This document shows, one piece after another, positions 21,401 through 29,545 of a stretch of 64,000 nucleotides of DNA (its first letter is position 1; each line of letters opens with the position of its first letter). The stretch covers positions 1 to 64,000 of the forward strand of contig VFIW01000087.1 of the NCBI GenBank assembly GCA_006386115.1, read 5' to 3'. The position numbers were made by a program, and so were the translations under genes. The notes below the pieces were generated by a model. It was given only the letters and a program-made list of their open reading frames with translations, searched no databases and was not told the origin of the DNA. This stretch comes from Globisporangium splendens (Eukaryota > Oomycota > Peronosporomycetes > Pythiales > Pythiaceae).

Positions 21401-22980
21401 AGACTTGCTTTCTCTCACATGACCGGCGAGGGCTCGTTTCGCGAAGAACTCGTCGATAGCCTCAACCTGCTCGCGGGGCAGCGGCCATTGTCTGGTCACG
21501 CAATATTTGCTCCCGGGCTCGAGGTCGATCTCGTGCCGTACGCCACGGTCAACGGGCAGGGCACTTGGCACTTTGTCGGGAAAGACATCTTTGAACTCCC
21601 ACAAGTCAAAGTATGGACTGCCTTTCACGGCGTCCCAGTCCTGAGCAGCAAACCGCCTCTGTTTGTCTGACTCCAAAACACTCTCATCCGCAGTGGACGA
21701 GGTGCACAGTTCGCCACGCGGAAACGCGGTGGGAACGACGATCTCGCGGATCTGATCACGCTCTAGATCCGTAAGAAAGAGCTCATAGCTCATTTCTTCG
21801 AGGGATACGATCGCCTCAACGGTACTCGGCAGCTCATGGAGCGCCGCAAATTCAGCGAAGAACACTTCGTCTGATGCGTTTGCTTCCGGACTGCGTGTCG
21901 CGCGTCTGAGCGCCACGTCAACGTGAGCGCGATCTATCGACGGATCCGAGATCCTGTCGAAGGCGCGCAGCGAAGTTGCAGCTGCATTGAGAGATGGGGC
22001 AATCATATGCGAGGCGGCCGTTTCCTCAGCAACAGATGCCAATGCACTGTCTCTCTCGCGAGCTGACAACTTGCGTCGCCCTCGTCGGTTGATGCGAACG
22101 CGCGACCTCGCGGTTCTGAGCTCCAGTACTGCACCGTCAGGGTGGTACGAGCTGGCTGACGCGTGTACACCTGTACTGTCGCTGTCACTTGCGGGGGCTG
22201 GCTCGGATGCTCTGGAGCCGCACACTTGCGCACCAGTGTCCACGTCTGGACTTTCTGGCGCTTCCGCACAAACTGGGCTACCTGCCGCAGTTGATCTCTT
22301 TGCTGGGCTCCCTGCCTCAGCGCATCTTCTAGCTGGGCTCCCTGCCACAGCAAGTGTGTTTTGAGCGGGGCTCGCTGCCGCCGCATGTGTTCCTGCTGGG
22401 CTCCCTGCCACAGCGTGTTCAAAGCTCGCATCCATTGCGTGGAAATTTTCCCGCAACCTTCGCTCTTCATCAGAGGAAGGGGTGGAGCTCCCGACTGTGC
22501 GTGCTCGCCAATCGATCCAAGGCTGATGTTTCGCCAGCCAAGGCATCCCTAGGATGAGGTCGTACCTCGATCCCATCGCTAGCACCACGAACGTTTCTTT
22601 GCAGACAAAGTCGCAAAAACTGAAAGAGAGTTCGACTTGAACCCCTTCAGTGTGTACTGTCGACCCATCGGCCAGACGTACGATCATCTTCTCGCGCTTG
22701 CCAGTGTGGACAAGTCGCTCATACGCTTGCAGACTCTGTTTCAGAGCTGACTTAGAGACGAAGTTCTGTGACGCACCGCAGTCAACAAGAACCGTCATTT
22801 TCTTCTCACAGCCCTTCACATCGGCGCTATATACCAACATCTCACTCGGAGCCTTGTTGCCAAGAGCTCCTGGGACTAAGCTTCCCATCTGCACGACTCT
22901 AGTAGTCGGCGACGCCGAAGCTATAGAGTCTGTCTCAGTAGAAGCGGGACGCTCTACTGAGACATTCCGTTTCCTTTTCT
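17852..22980 (-). CDS. Gypsy-1 copy 1 Pol (PR-RT-RNase H-IN-chromodomain)
   Basis: One open frame of at least 1,680 codons carries all Pol enzymes. Domains, counting from position 22,894: aspartic protease LVDCGASQNFVSK (about 35-45); a low-complexity AGSPA linker; RT with YFDDIF (about 615); RNase H (DASDFAIG, YTDHASL); integrase with HHCC finger (SCEQCQRVKP) and catalytic SMDFVFG, SDRDPRF and GQTERVNR (about 1,060-1,160); a linker with three 15-residue repeats containing TVLSYGTR; and a C-terminal chromodomain (YLVKWRGYDVSQSSWEP, about 1,615-1,670). The frame is entered by a -1 shift from gag near 22,975. Pol looks intact, but this copy's gag is broken. Confidence 0.93.
18930..19046 (-). 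repeat. 45-bp minisatellite in the Pol linker (three copies)
   Basis: Three tandem 45-bp units each encode 15 residues including TVLSYGTR. Gypsy-1 copy 2 also has three (about 41,890-42,006), while the nested copy 3 has two (about 35,127-35,199). The unit lies between integrase and chromodomain. Confidence 0.8.
22931..22964 (-). promoter_or_regulatory. Hairpin at the gag-pol junction (copy 1)
   Basis: A 12-bp perfect inverted repeat (TGTCTCAGTAGA / TCTACTGAGACA) encloses a 10-base loop. In element orientation the loop reads GCGTCCCGCT. It covers the expected gag stop and lies a few bases downstream of an A4 run at 22,975-22,978. Confidence 0.6.
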
Positions 22981-23049
22981 TGCCGCAGCGGATCTGCCAC
23001 CTCGATGAGCGTGGTTGCCGCGCGGCGTTTGGTAGTCCCTCGCCTGATT

Positions 23050-24117
23050 TCCAGTGCTAGTAGCAGAGGCCTTGGAAGCGGTGACACTTCGACTGATTAT
23101 TGTCCCCGTGCCACATTAAGCAGGTCACTTCGCTCTGCTGAATCCATTTGTGTCGGAACCATGGAAGCTCCGCTCATTCGTTGACGGCTCGGTGGCTTTG
23201 ATTCGCACCGTTGTTGCGGCCATCGTTCCAATCAGTGTCGGCTACTCTGAACGATTGCTGCTTCAACGAGCGCAATGCTGATCGCATCTTCCATCGTGGC
23301 CTTCAAGCTTCGGTACAACTCCTGACGCGCTTGTCCACTGTTGATGCCGTTTTTGATAAAACGCAGGCACTATTCACAGACTCAGGCAAGGACTTGGTCG
23401 TGATCGCCGCGCACCAGGCTTCTCATCTCTGGATGTATCGTTTCAGCGAGAGTTCTTCCCTTGTTCAAGGAGCAAAGAACGACCTTGCAACAGCACTTCG
23501 TTGTTGGAGGCTGATACCTGGCCGGTGTTCTCGCCAGGAAAATATCCCCGTGTCGAATGCACACTCATCGGCGAGCAACGTCGAGAATGCCATTCCGACG
23601 CTCGACCGCGCAGGTTCGAGATGGCGTAAGACACCATCTGCTCGTTGCTGTCGATGAGCTGAGCCTTGGCGCAACGCTCCACGGCGAGCAGCCAGTGGAT
23701 GAGCTTGTCGCCATCCGCACCATCGAATTTCGGAGCGTCGATCTTGACAGCTCTTGGGCGGGGAGTTTGGGACGTGGGTGTCTGAGGCGCAGAAGCCGCA
23801 CTCGGCAAAGACGTGGCTGCACCAGCAACCACAGATACCACTCGCTCGAGCGCTTCGCGCGACTCAGCAGCTGAGCGTAGCATCTCTGCGGTCAAGCTTG
23901 CGGTGGCTTGCATTTGTGCTTGCGCACTTCGCTCTCCTTCGAGGCGCTGAGTGTTCGAGAAGTTCTCGAACTGCTCGAGTCGAAAGATTTGCTGTTCCGG
24001 CGATGCCGAGAGCACGTCTAGCGCGACTTGGTCGCCTAGAGCTTGTGCCATTCGGGTCAGCACACTCCGGTGTTCAGCTGAGAGGTGCGGGAACTGCGCA
24101 GGGTCAATTGACGCCAT
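23050..24117 (-). pseudogene. Gypsy-1 copy 1 gag, broken
   Basis: Gag starts at MASIDPAQFPHLSAEHR (ATG at 24,117) and is collinear with the intact gag at 28,321 for about 180 residues, through the FDGADGDKLIHWLLAVERC region. From about 23,560 down to 23,055 the sequence is full of single-base insertions, deletions and mostly G-to-T differences (plus strand). The frame is therefore lost and the CFNCGKRGHYQSKC knuckle is unreadable. Sequence on both sides is near identical to the other copies. The damage may be sequencing or assembly error rather than decay. Confidence 0.85.
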
Positions 24118-24172
24118 TATGAATCCTTGAGGAAGCGATTCAGGCAGTCACCTCTGCCGGGTCGTAGATTGA

Positions 24173-24189
24173 CTACAAGTGCTACCAGT
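24173..24189 (-). other. Gypsy-1 copy 1 primer-binding site
   Basis: On the minus strand ACTGGTAGCACTTGTAG follows the LTR end GTTACA. The core TGGTAGCACTT is shared with Gypsy-2, so both families probably use the same tRNA. I cannot name the tRNA from sequence alone. Confidence 0.65.
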
Positions 24190-24737
24190 TGTAACCGGAC
24201 ACATCCGAGTTACGCAGCACGGTACGTGTGTGAGGAAGCGTATTCAACGCTTCTCTCAAGGACTCTGTTCCGAGAGCGGTTGCCTGCTTCCTGCAGTGCA
24301 ACAATCGGTTACCTATAGGTCTCTATAGAGTAACCGTCGATAACCAAAGACTTAGTTAACGGTAAAAATGGAACTGTTTATTCGTTGGGGGTTGCCCTCT
24401 GCAGGACACCCTGAGTTATCTTTAGTTCACTATCTAGCATAATGAACTTCCGCTCATTTCAATGTGAACATAAGTGAATGGCTCTGAATTGCCGTGTTAT
24501 TCAATTGGTCTAAAAGCATATAGTTTTAGCCTATGAGAGTCGTGTCTGTGACCGACCTCTAATCAGAGCAGCTTGGCTACCTTTGTGGTTCGAGTAAGTG
24601 CGGCGAACCTAATGGCTCGGCTGCTTTGGTGTTTCTCGTAACTAAGTACGGAAACTTTAGTTGCATGCGGACTTAGTCCAATGTCAACAGATTGAGCTAA
24701 GTTGCTGTGGTGCAACTTAGCGTGTGACCCCGTTACA
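24190..24737 (-). repeat. Gypsy-1 LTR, B subtype (548 bp)
   Basis: It runs TGTAACCGG to CCCGTTACA and lies beside the PBS, so it is the 5' LTR of copy 1. It is nearly identical in inverse orientation to 27,700-28,248. Confidence 0.9.
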
Positions 24738-25439
24738 ATCGGCGACAAGGTTCTCGAGACTCTCGCAGCGTTCCTCAAGCGTCGAACAGCGCTGCTGCAA
24801 AGCCTCGATTTGCCCGCGATGAGCACTCTTCCACTTCCAGAGTCGCTCAATCGTTTTCTCGTTCAGCCCCACCCCCGTCGTTAGACTCTCAGGGAGAGCA
24901 TCGCTGGGTGGTTGAGTCGATTGTTGATCATGAAGATCGACCGACTCATCGTCGAGGAAAGAAGCAGTTGAACCATCAACGCTTCTACAGAGTTCGGTGA
25001 CGTGGATATCCACCGAGCTTGGACACGTGGGAACCTCGTCAGACATTGGAGTCTGATGTTCCCGACGTGGTCCGCAGCTATGAGAACTGCTTGTAGCGTC
25101 ACCAGGGGGGACACTACGACGACCAGAGCTACGGTTCGCTCTGTCGTCAGCGGGAGTTCTTCTTTCGGCACGAGCATTGCCACGACGAAGAAGACGCTCC
25201 ATCTTGTTCTCGTTCTCAAGACGAACAAATGTTCGCCATGAGTCTCTCTGGGCTGCGATGTGTTGGTTCGGATCATCACGATCATTGATCCGACGCCAAC
25301 TGAAGAACCGCTCCTTGTAGAACTCGAGCTCCCCCTTCTTCTTCAGAATGGGAGAAATGTCGAAGAGTTCTGGAGCTGTCCGCTGTCGCTTGGACGACGG
25401 ACGTTCTTCTCGGTTCACTTGGTCACTTGGTCGCTTCAT
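24738..25439 (-). CDS. Gypsy-2 antisense ORF fragment (left arm)
   Basis: It starts MKRPSDQVNREERPSSK and is open for 234 codons before it runs into the Gypsy-1 LTR. It is an inverted duplicate of the first exon-like part of the ORF at 26,998, with only a few amino-acid differences. The protein is basic at the start (SSKRQRT), then has an Arg-rich middle, an acidic Ser/Thr segment, and heptad-like LQQRCSTLEERCESLENL before the break. Without the distal half it is a truncated remnant. Confidence 0.72.
24878..25096 (+). pseudogene. Gypsy-2 chromodomain fragment (left arm)
   Basis: It encodes the Pol C-terminal chromodomain (WVVESIVDHED...RGYPPSLDTWEP...DVVRSYENCL) antisense to the ORF above. 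A TGA at 24,998-25,000 replaces the Trp codon that is intact in the right arm. Confidence 0.8.
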
Positions 25440-25515
25440 TGCCAATTGGAAAGTGAACTGCTCCGAAAGGTCTGCAAAAGTACGCAAGGTACTTGTGACT
25501 TTAAGGAGGGGATGA

Positions 25516-26165
25516 TGTAATGGGCCATAACCAGCCATTACATGAAGGTGGATCTGTCCCACAGATCTAGTGTGGCACACACCACCTTCAGCGTGCATTG
25601 TGGAGACACAAATAACAAAGGGATTACAGTAATACAGTCCCCACATGCACGTGTGACGTCATTCGATGACGTCACGAGTGTTCTCTGTGCTGATCAGTGC
25701 AGAATGTTGTTCTCATGTACTAATCAGTACAGAGTAATGACATCCATGTACTAATCAAGTACTGAGTGATGGTTCCTGCTTGGGAAACTGGACTGGCGAC
25801 GAGACCGACGTGTCTCTGCCGCCTGGAGTGAGTGGCGCGAGTCAATCACTTTGCAGGGATTTTATACAAGACTTGAAGTTCAAGCTTCTAGAAGATCTCC
25901 TATGTTCAACCTCAGTGTACCCAAGGTTTTATATATCAGATTCATAGTTTTTATTGTGTATGTTTAGGTTTTAGTTATAAAAGCTGTAGGATCCCTTGGG
26001 GTTCATTAGCGAGTAGCGACAGGAACCATAACCTTTTCAATTCAGTTGCAAATTTTCCTTCAAGTATTCAAGTCTTCTTCCTCCCTCCAAGTTGGGAGAT
26101 CGCTTCCTCTGGCACAAGCGTGTGTGCCGTGTTTGAGGGACTGTTTGGGACAGCGCCCTCTTACA
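25516..26165 (+). repeat. Gypsy-2 LTR (650 bp), plus orientation
   Basis: It starts TGTAATGGGCC and ends GCCCTCTTACA, and is preceded by the polypurine tract AAGGAGGGGATGA. It closely matches the inverted LTR at 50,346-50,994. Its U3 part holds a palindrome of two TGACGTCA motifs at 25,653-25,675. Confidence 0.9.
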
Positions 26166-26302
26166 CGTACCCATCGGCGCCTCCATCCCTTCCATTGTTT
26201 CTCACAATCGAACAGGGGTCTTGGAATGTCCGCGCACGCTACACAAGCGGCCTATGCAGACTCTTGACTTGGTCGTTGGAAGGACTAAGAAGTGCTACCA
26301 GG
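26166..26302 (-). other. Central spacer of the inverted repeat, with a Gypsy-2-like PBS
   Basis: These 137 bp separate two oppositely oriented Gypsy-2 LTRs. The right end (about 26,270-26,302) matches the leader and PBS of Gypsy-2 (CCTGGTAGCACTTC on the minus strand). The rest is not found elsewhere in the window. No gene is visible. Confidence 0.7.
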
Positions 26303-26921
26303 TGTAAGAGGCTATCCGAGACAGCCTCAAACACAGCACGCACGCTTGCGCTTGAGAGGAAGACTTGAGAGGAACTTGGCAAAAATGCAACTGAATTGAA
26401 ATGAGCTTATGGTTCCTGACACTACATATAAAACATCACTAGGACTCCTACAGGTTTTATGCATAAAACCTAAACATGCAGAAATAAAACCTATGAATCT
26501 GATATATAAAACCTTGGGTACACTGAGGTTGAACCTACGGGATCTTCTAGAAGCTTGAACTTCAAGTCTTGTATAAAATCCCTGCAAAGTGATTGGCTCG
26601 CGCCACTCACTCCAGGCGGCAGAGACACGTCGGTCTCGTCGCCAGTCCAGTTTCCCAAGCAGGAACCATCACTCAGTACTTGATTAGTACATGGATGTCA
26701 TTACTCTGTACTGATTAGTACATGAGAACAACATTCTGCACTGATCAGCACAGAGAACACTCGTGACGTCATCGAATGACGTCACACGTGCATGTGGGGA
26801 CTGTATTACTGTAATCCCTTTGTTATTTGTGTCTCCACAATGCACGCTGAAGGTGGTGTGTGCCACACTAGATCTGTGGACAGATCCACCTTCATGTAAT
26901 GGCTGGTTATGGCCCATTACA
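26303..26921 (-). repeat. Gypsy-2 LTR, variant subtype (619 bp)
   Basis: Read on the minus strand it starts TGTAATGGGCC and ends CCTCTTACA. The U3 part matches the other Gypsy-2 LTRs, but the U5 part differs from those at 25,516 and 50,346. It has a polypurine tract on its right (reverse of AAGGAGGGGATGA) and a PBS on its left, so it is flanked by internal sequence on both sides. Confidence 0.88.
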
Positions 26922-26997
26922 TCATCCCCTCCTTAAAGTCACAAGTACCTTGCGTACTTTTGCAGACCTTTCGGAGCAGTTCACTTTGCAATTGGCA

Positions 26998-27699
26998 ATG
27001 AAGCGACCAAGTGACCAAGTGAACCGTGAAGAACGTCCGTCGTCCAAGCGACAGCGGACAGCTCCAGAACTCTTTGACATTTCTCCCATTCTGAAGAAGA
27101 AGGGGGAGCTCGAGTTCTACAAGGAGCGGTTCTTCAGTTGGCGTCGGATCAACGATCGCGATGATCCGAACCAACACATCGCAGCTCAGCGAGACTCATG
27201 GCGAACATTTGTTCGTCTTGAGAACGAGAACAAGATGGAGCGTCTTCTTCGTCGTGGCAATGCCCGTGCCGAAAGAAGAACTCCCGCTGACGACAGAGCG
27301 AACCGTAGCTCTGGTCGTCGTAGTGTCGCCCCTGGCGACGCTACAAGCAGTTCTCATAGCTGCGGACCACGTCGGGAACATCAGACTCCAATGTCTGACG
27401 AGGCTCCCACGTGTCCAAGCTCGGTGGATATCCACGCCACCGAACTCTGTAGAAGCGTTGATGGTTCAACTGCTTCTTTCCTCGACGATGAGTCGGTCGA
27501 TCTTCATGATCAACAATCGACTCAACCACCCAGCGATGCTCTCCCTGAGAGTCTAACAACGGGGGTGGGGCTGAACGAGAAAACGATTGAGCGACTCTGG
27601 AAGTGGAAGAGTGCTCATCGCGGGCAAATCGAGGCTTTGCAGCAGCGCTGTTCGACGCTTGAGGAACGCTGCGAGAGTCTCGAGAACCTTGTCGCCGAT
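26998..27699 (+). CDS. Gypsy-2 antisense ORF (aORF), part 1
   Basis: This unrecognised protein is encoded opposite to Gypsy-2 pol. It begins MKRPSDQVNREERPSSK, with a basic nuclear-localisation-like SSKRQRT, then an Arg/Glu-rich body (KKGELEFYKERFFSWRR) and the start of a coiled coil (IERLWKWKSAHRGQIEALQQ). The Gypsy-1 insertion cuts codon-perfectly after GAT at 27,699. The frame continues at 44,754-45,119, so the original gene was about 355 codons. It runs over the chromodomain coding strand at 27,341-27,559. An N-terminal extension to 26,899 is possible, but the ATG at 26,998 is the conserved strong candidate. Confidence 0.75.
27341..27559 (-). CDS. Gypsy-2 Pol C-terminal chromodomain
   Basis: The minus strand encodes a clear chromodomain: WVVESIVDHED, FYRVRWRGYPPSLDTWEP and DVPDVVRSYENCL. 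Chromodomains at the end of Pol steer integration of chromoviruses towards marked chromatin. This piece is separated from the integrase by the Gypsy-1 insertion. It lies entirely opposite the aORF, with codon first positions facing each other. Confidence 0.85.
   Translation of the reverse strand: MLDSQGEHRWVVESIVDHEDRPTHRRGKKQLNHQRFYRVRWRGYPPSLDTWEPRQTLESDVPDVVRSYENCL
27695..27699. other. Target-site duplication of Gypsy-1 copy 2, left (CCGAT)
   Basis: CCGAT precedes the LTR and recurs at 44,749-44,753 just after the other LTR. Confidence 0.92.
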
Positions 27700-28248
27700 T
27701 GTAACGGGGTCACACGCTAAGTTGCACCACAGCAACTTAGCTCAATCTGTTGACATTGGACTAAGTCCGCATGCAACTAAAGTTTCCGTACTTAGTTACG
27801 AGAAACACCAAAGCAGCCGAGCCATTAGGTTCGCCGCACTTACTCGAACCACAAAGGTAGCCAAGCTACTCTGATTAGAGGTCGGTCACAGACACGACTC
27901 TCATAGGCTAAAACTATATGCTTTTAGACCAATTGAATAACACGGCAATTCAGAGCCATTCACTTATGTTCACATTGAAATGAGCGGAAGTTCACTATGC
28001 TAGATAGTGAACTAAAGATAACTCAGGGTGTCCTGCAGAGGGCAACCCCCAACGAATAAACAGTTCCATTTTTACCGTTAACTAAAGTCTTTGGTTATCG
28101 ACGGTTACTCTATAGAGACCTATAGGTAACCGATTGTTGCACTGCAGGAAGCAGGCAACCGCTCTCGGAACAGAGTCCTTGAGAGAAGCGTTGCATACGC
28201 TTCCTCACACACGTACCGTGCTGCGTAACTCGGAAGTGTCCGGTTACA
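27700..28248 (+). repeat. Gypsy-1 copy 2 5' LTR (549 bp, B subtype)
   Basis: It runs TGTAACGGGG to TCCGGTTACA, followed by the PBS ACTGGTAGCACTTGTAG at 28,249-28,265. Confidence 0.93.
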
Positions 28249-28265
28249 ACTGGTAGCACTTGTAG
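28249..28265 (+). other. Gypsy-1 copy 2 primer-binding site
   Basis: ACTGGTAGCACTTGTAG lies directly after the 5' LTR. The core TGGTAGCACTT is shared with both gypsy families here. Confidence 0.68.
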
Positions 28266-28320
28266 TCAATCTACGACCCGGCAGAGGTGACTGCCTGAAT
28301 CGCTTCCTCAAGGATTCATA

Positions 28321-29499
28321 ATGGCGTCAATTGACCCTGCGCAGTTCCCGCACCTCTCGGCTGAACACCGGAGTGTGCTGACCCGAATGGCACAAGCTCT
28401 AGGCGACCAAGTCGCTCTAGACGTGCTCTCGGCGTCGCCGGAACAGCAAATCTTTCGACTCGAGCAGTTCGAGAACTTCTCGAACGCTCAGCGCCTCGAA
28501 GGAGAGCGAAGTGCGCAAGCACAAATGCAAGCCACCGCAAGCTTGACCGCAGAGATGCTGCGCTCAGCTGCTGAGTCGCGCGAAGCGCTCGAGCGAGTGG
28601 TATCTGTGGTTGCTGGTGCAGCCACGTCTTTGTCGAGTGCGGCTTCTGCGCCTCAGACACCCACGTCCCAAACTCCCCGCCCAAGAGCTGTCAAGATCGA
28701 CGCTCCGAAATTCGATGGTGCGGATGGCGACAAGCTCATCCACTGGCTACTCGCCGTGGAGCGTTGCGCCAAGGCTCAGCTCATCGACAGCAACGAGCAG
28801 ATGGTGTCTTACGCCATCTCGAACCTGCGCGGTCGAGCGTCGGAATGGGCATTCTCGACGCTGCTCGCCGATGAGTGTGCATTCGACACGTGGGATATTT
28901 TCCGTGCGAGAATCACCGCCATGTATCAGCCTCCGAACAACGAAGTGCTGTTGCAAGGTCGTTTCTTCTCCTTGAAACAAGGGAAGCTCTCACTGGAACG
29001 ATACATCCAGGAGATGAGAAGCCTGTGCGCGGCGATCACGACCAGTCCTTTGCCTGAGTCTGTGAAAGTGCCTGCGTTTCTCAACGGCCTCAACAGTGGA
29101 CCAGCGCGTCAGGAGTTGTACCGACGCTTGCCGGCCACGATGGAAGATGCGATCCGCATTGCGCTCGTTGAGCAGCAATCGTTCAGAGTCAGCCGACCTG
29201 ATTGGAACGCTGGCCGCCACAACGGTGCGCATCACAGCCACCGAGCAGTCACGAATGAGCGGCGCTTCCATGGTCCGACACCAATGGATCTCAGCAGCGC
29301 CGAAGTGACCTGCTTTAATTGTGGCAAGCGAGGACACTATCAGTCGAAGTGTCCCGCTCCAAGGCAGCCCGCTCCTCGCACTGGAAATCAGGCGAGGGAC
29401 TACCAAACGCCGCGCGGCAACCACGCTCACCGAGGTGGCAGATCCGCTGCGGCAAGAAAGGAAACGGAATGTCTCAGTAGAAGCGGGACGCTCTACTGA
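28321..29499 (+). CDS. Gypsy-1 copy 2 Gag
   Basis: This 392-codon Gag forms the virus-like particle and binds element RNA. It starts MASIDPAQFPHLSAEHR, has a helical N-terminus, the capsid region (KFDGADGDKLIHWL, EMRSLCAAITTSPLPESVK, FLNGLNSGPARQELYRRLP) and a nucleocapsid CCHC knuckle CFNCGKRGHYQSKC near residues 335-348. The A4 run found in copies 1 and 3 is A3 here (29,457-29,459). Gag is therefore shifted and reads past its normal stop to 29,499, and pol is no longer in the -1 frame. Confidence 0.93.
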   Translation: MASIDPAQFPHLSAEHRSVLTRMAQALGDQVALDVLSASPEQQIFRLEQFENFSNAQRLEGERSAQAQMQATASLTAEMLRSAAESREALERVVSVVAGAATSLSSAASAPQTPTSQTPRPRAVKIDAPKFDGADGDKLIHWLLAVERCAKAQLIDSNEQMVSYAISNLRGRASEWAFSTLLADECAFDTWDIFRARITAMYQPPNNEVLLQGRFFSLKQGKLSLERYIQEMRSLCAAITTSPLPESVKVPAFLNGLNSGPARQELYRRLPATMEDAIRIALVEQQSFRVSRPDWNAGRHNGAHHSHRAVTNERRFHGPTPMDLSSAEVTCFNCGKRGHYQSKCPAPRQPAPRTGNQARDYQTPRGNHAHRGGRSAAARKETECLSRSGTLY

Positions 29500-29503
29500 G
29501 ACA
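29470..29503 (+). promoter_or_regulatory. Hairpin at the gag-pol junction (copy 2), loop inverted
   Basis: The 12-bp arms TGTCTCAGTAGA and TCTACTGAGACA enclose AGCGGGACGC. In copies 1 and 3 the loop is the reverse complement of this relative to the element. The usual gag stop TAG lies within the 5' arm. A role in translational frameshifting is inferred. Confidence 0.6.
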
Positions 29504-29545
29504 GACTCTATAGCTTCGGCGTCGCCGACTACTAGAGTCGTGCAG

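Larger units (their letters stand above)
16198..24737 (-). mobile_element. Gypsy-1 copy 1 (8.54 kb, mismatched LTRs)
   Basis: This is a Ty3/gypsy element with gag and pol on the minus strand and a convergent plus-strand ORF at its 3' end. Its left LTR (16,198-16,732, A type) and right LTR (24,190-24,737, B type) belong to different subtypes. The flanks TCGAT and ATCGG are not a duplication. The right junction is the same as the left junction of Gypsy-1 copy 2, read in inverse orientation. It is best read as an inverted duplicate of copy 2 joined to, or recombined with, an A-type element. Confidence 0.85.
24738..26165 (+). mobile_element. Gypsy-2 3' end fragment, plus orientation (left palindrome arm)
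   Basis: It holds 778 bp of Gypsy-2 internal sequence (24,738-25,515) plus a complete 3' LTR (25,516-26,165). It is the inverted copy of 26,922-27,699 with the adjoining LTR. Its left end is cut by the Gypsy-1 LTR at the same base as in the right arm. Confidence 0.88.

Noticed and set aside
16193..24742. TCGAT/ATCGG as a target duplication of Gypsy-1 copy 1
   Set aside because: The two flanks are not direct repeats. ATCGG is just the reverse of the CCGAT junction inherited from the inverted duplication.
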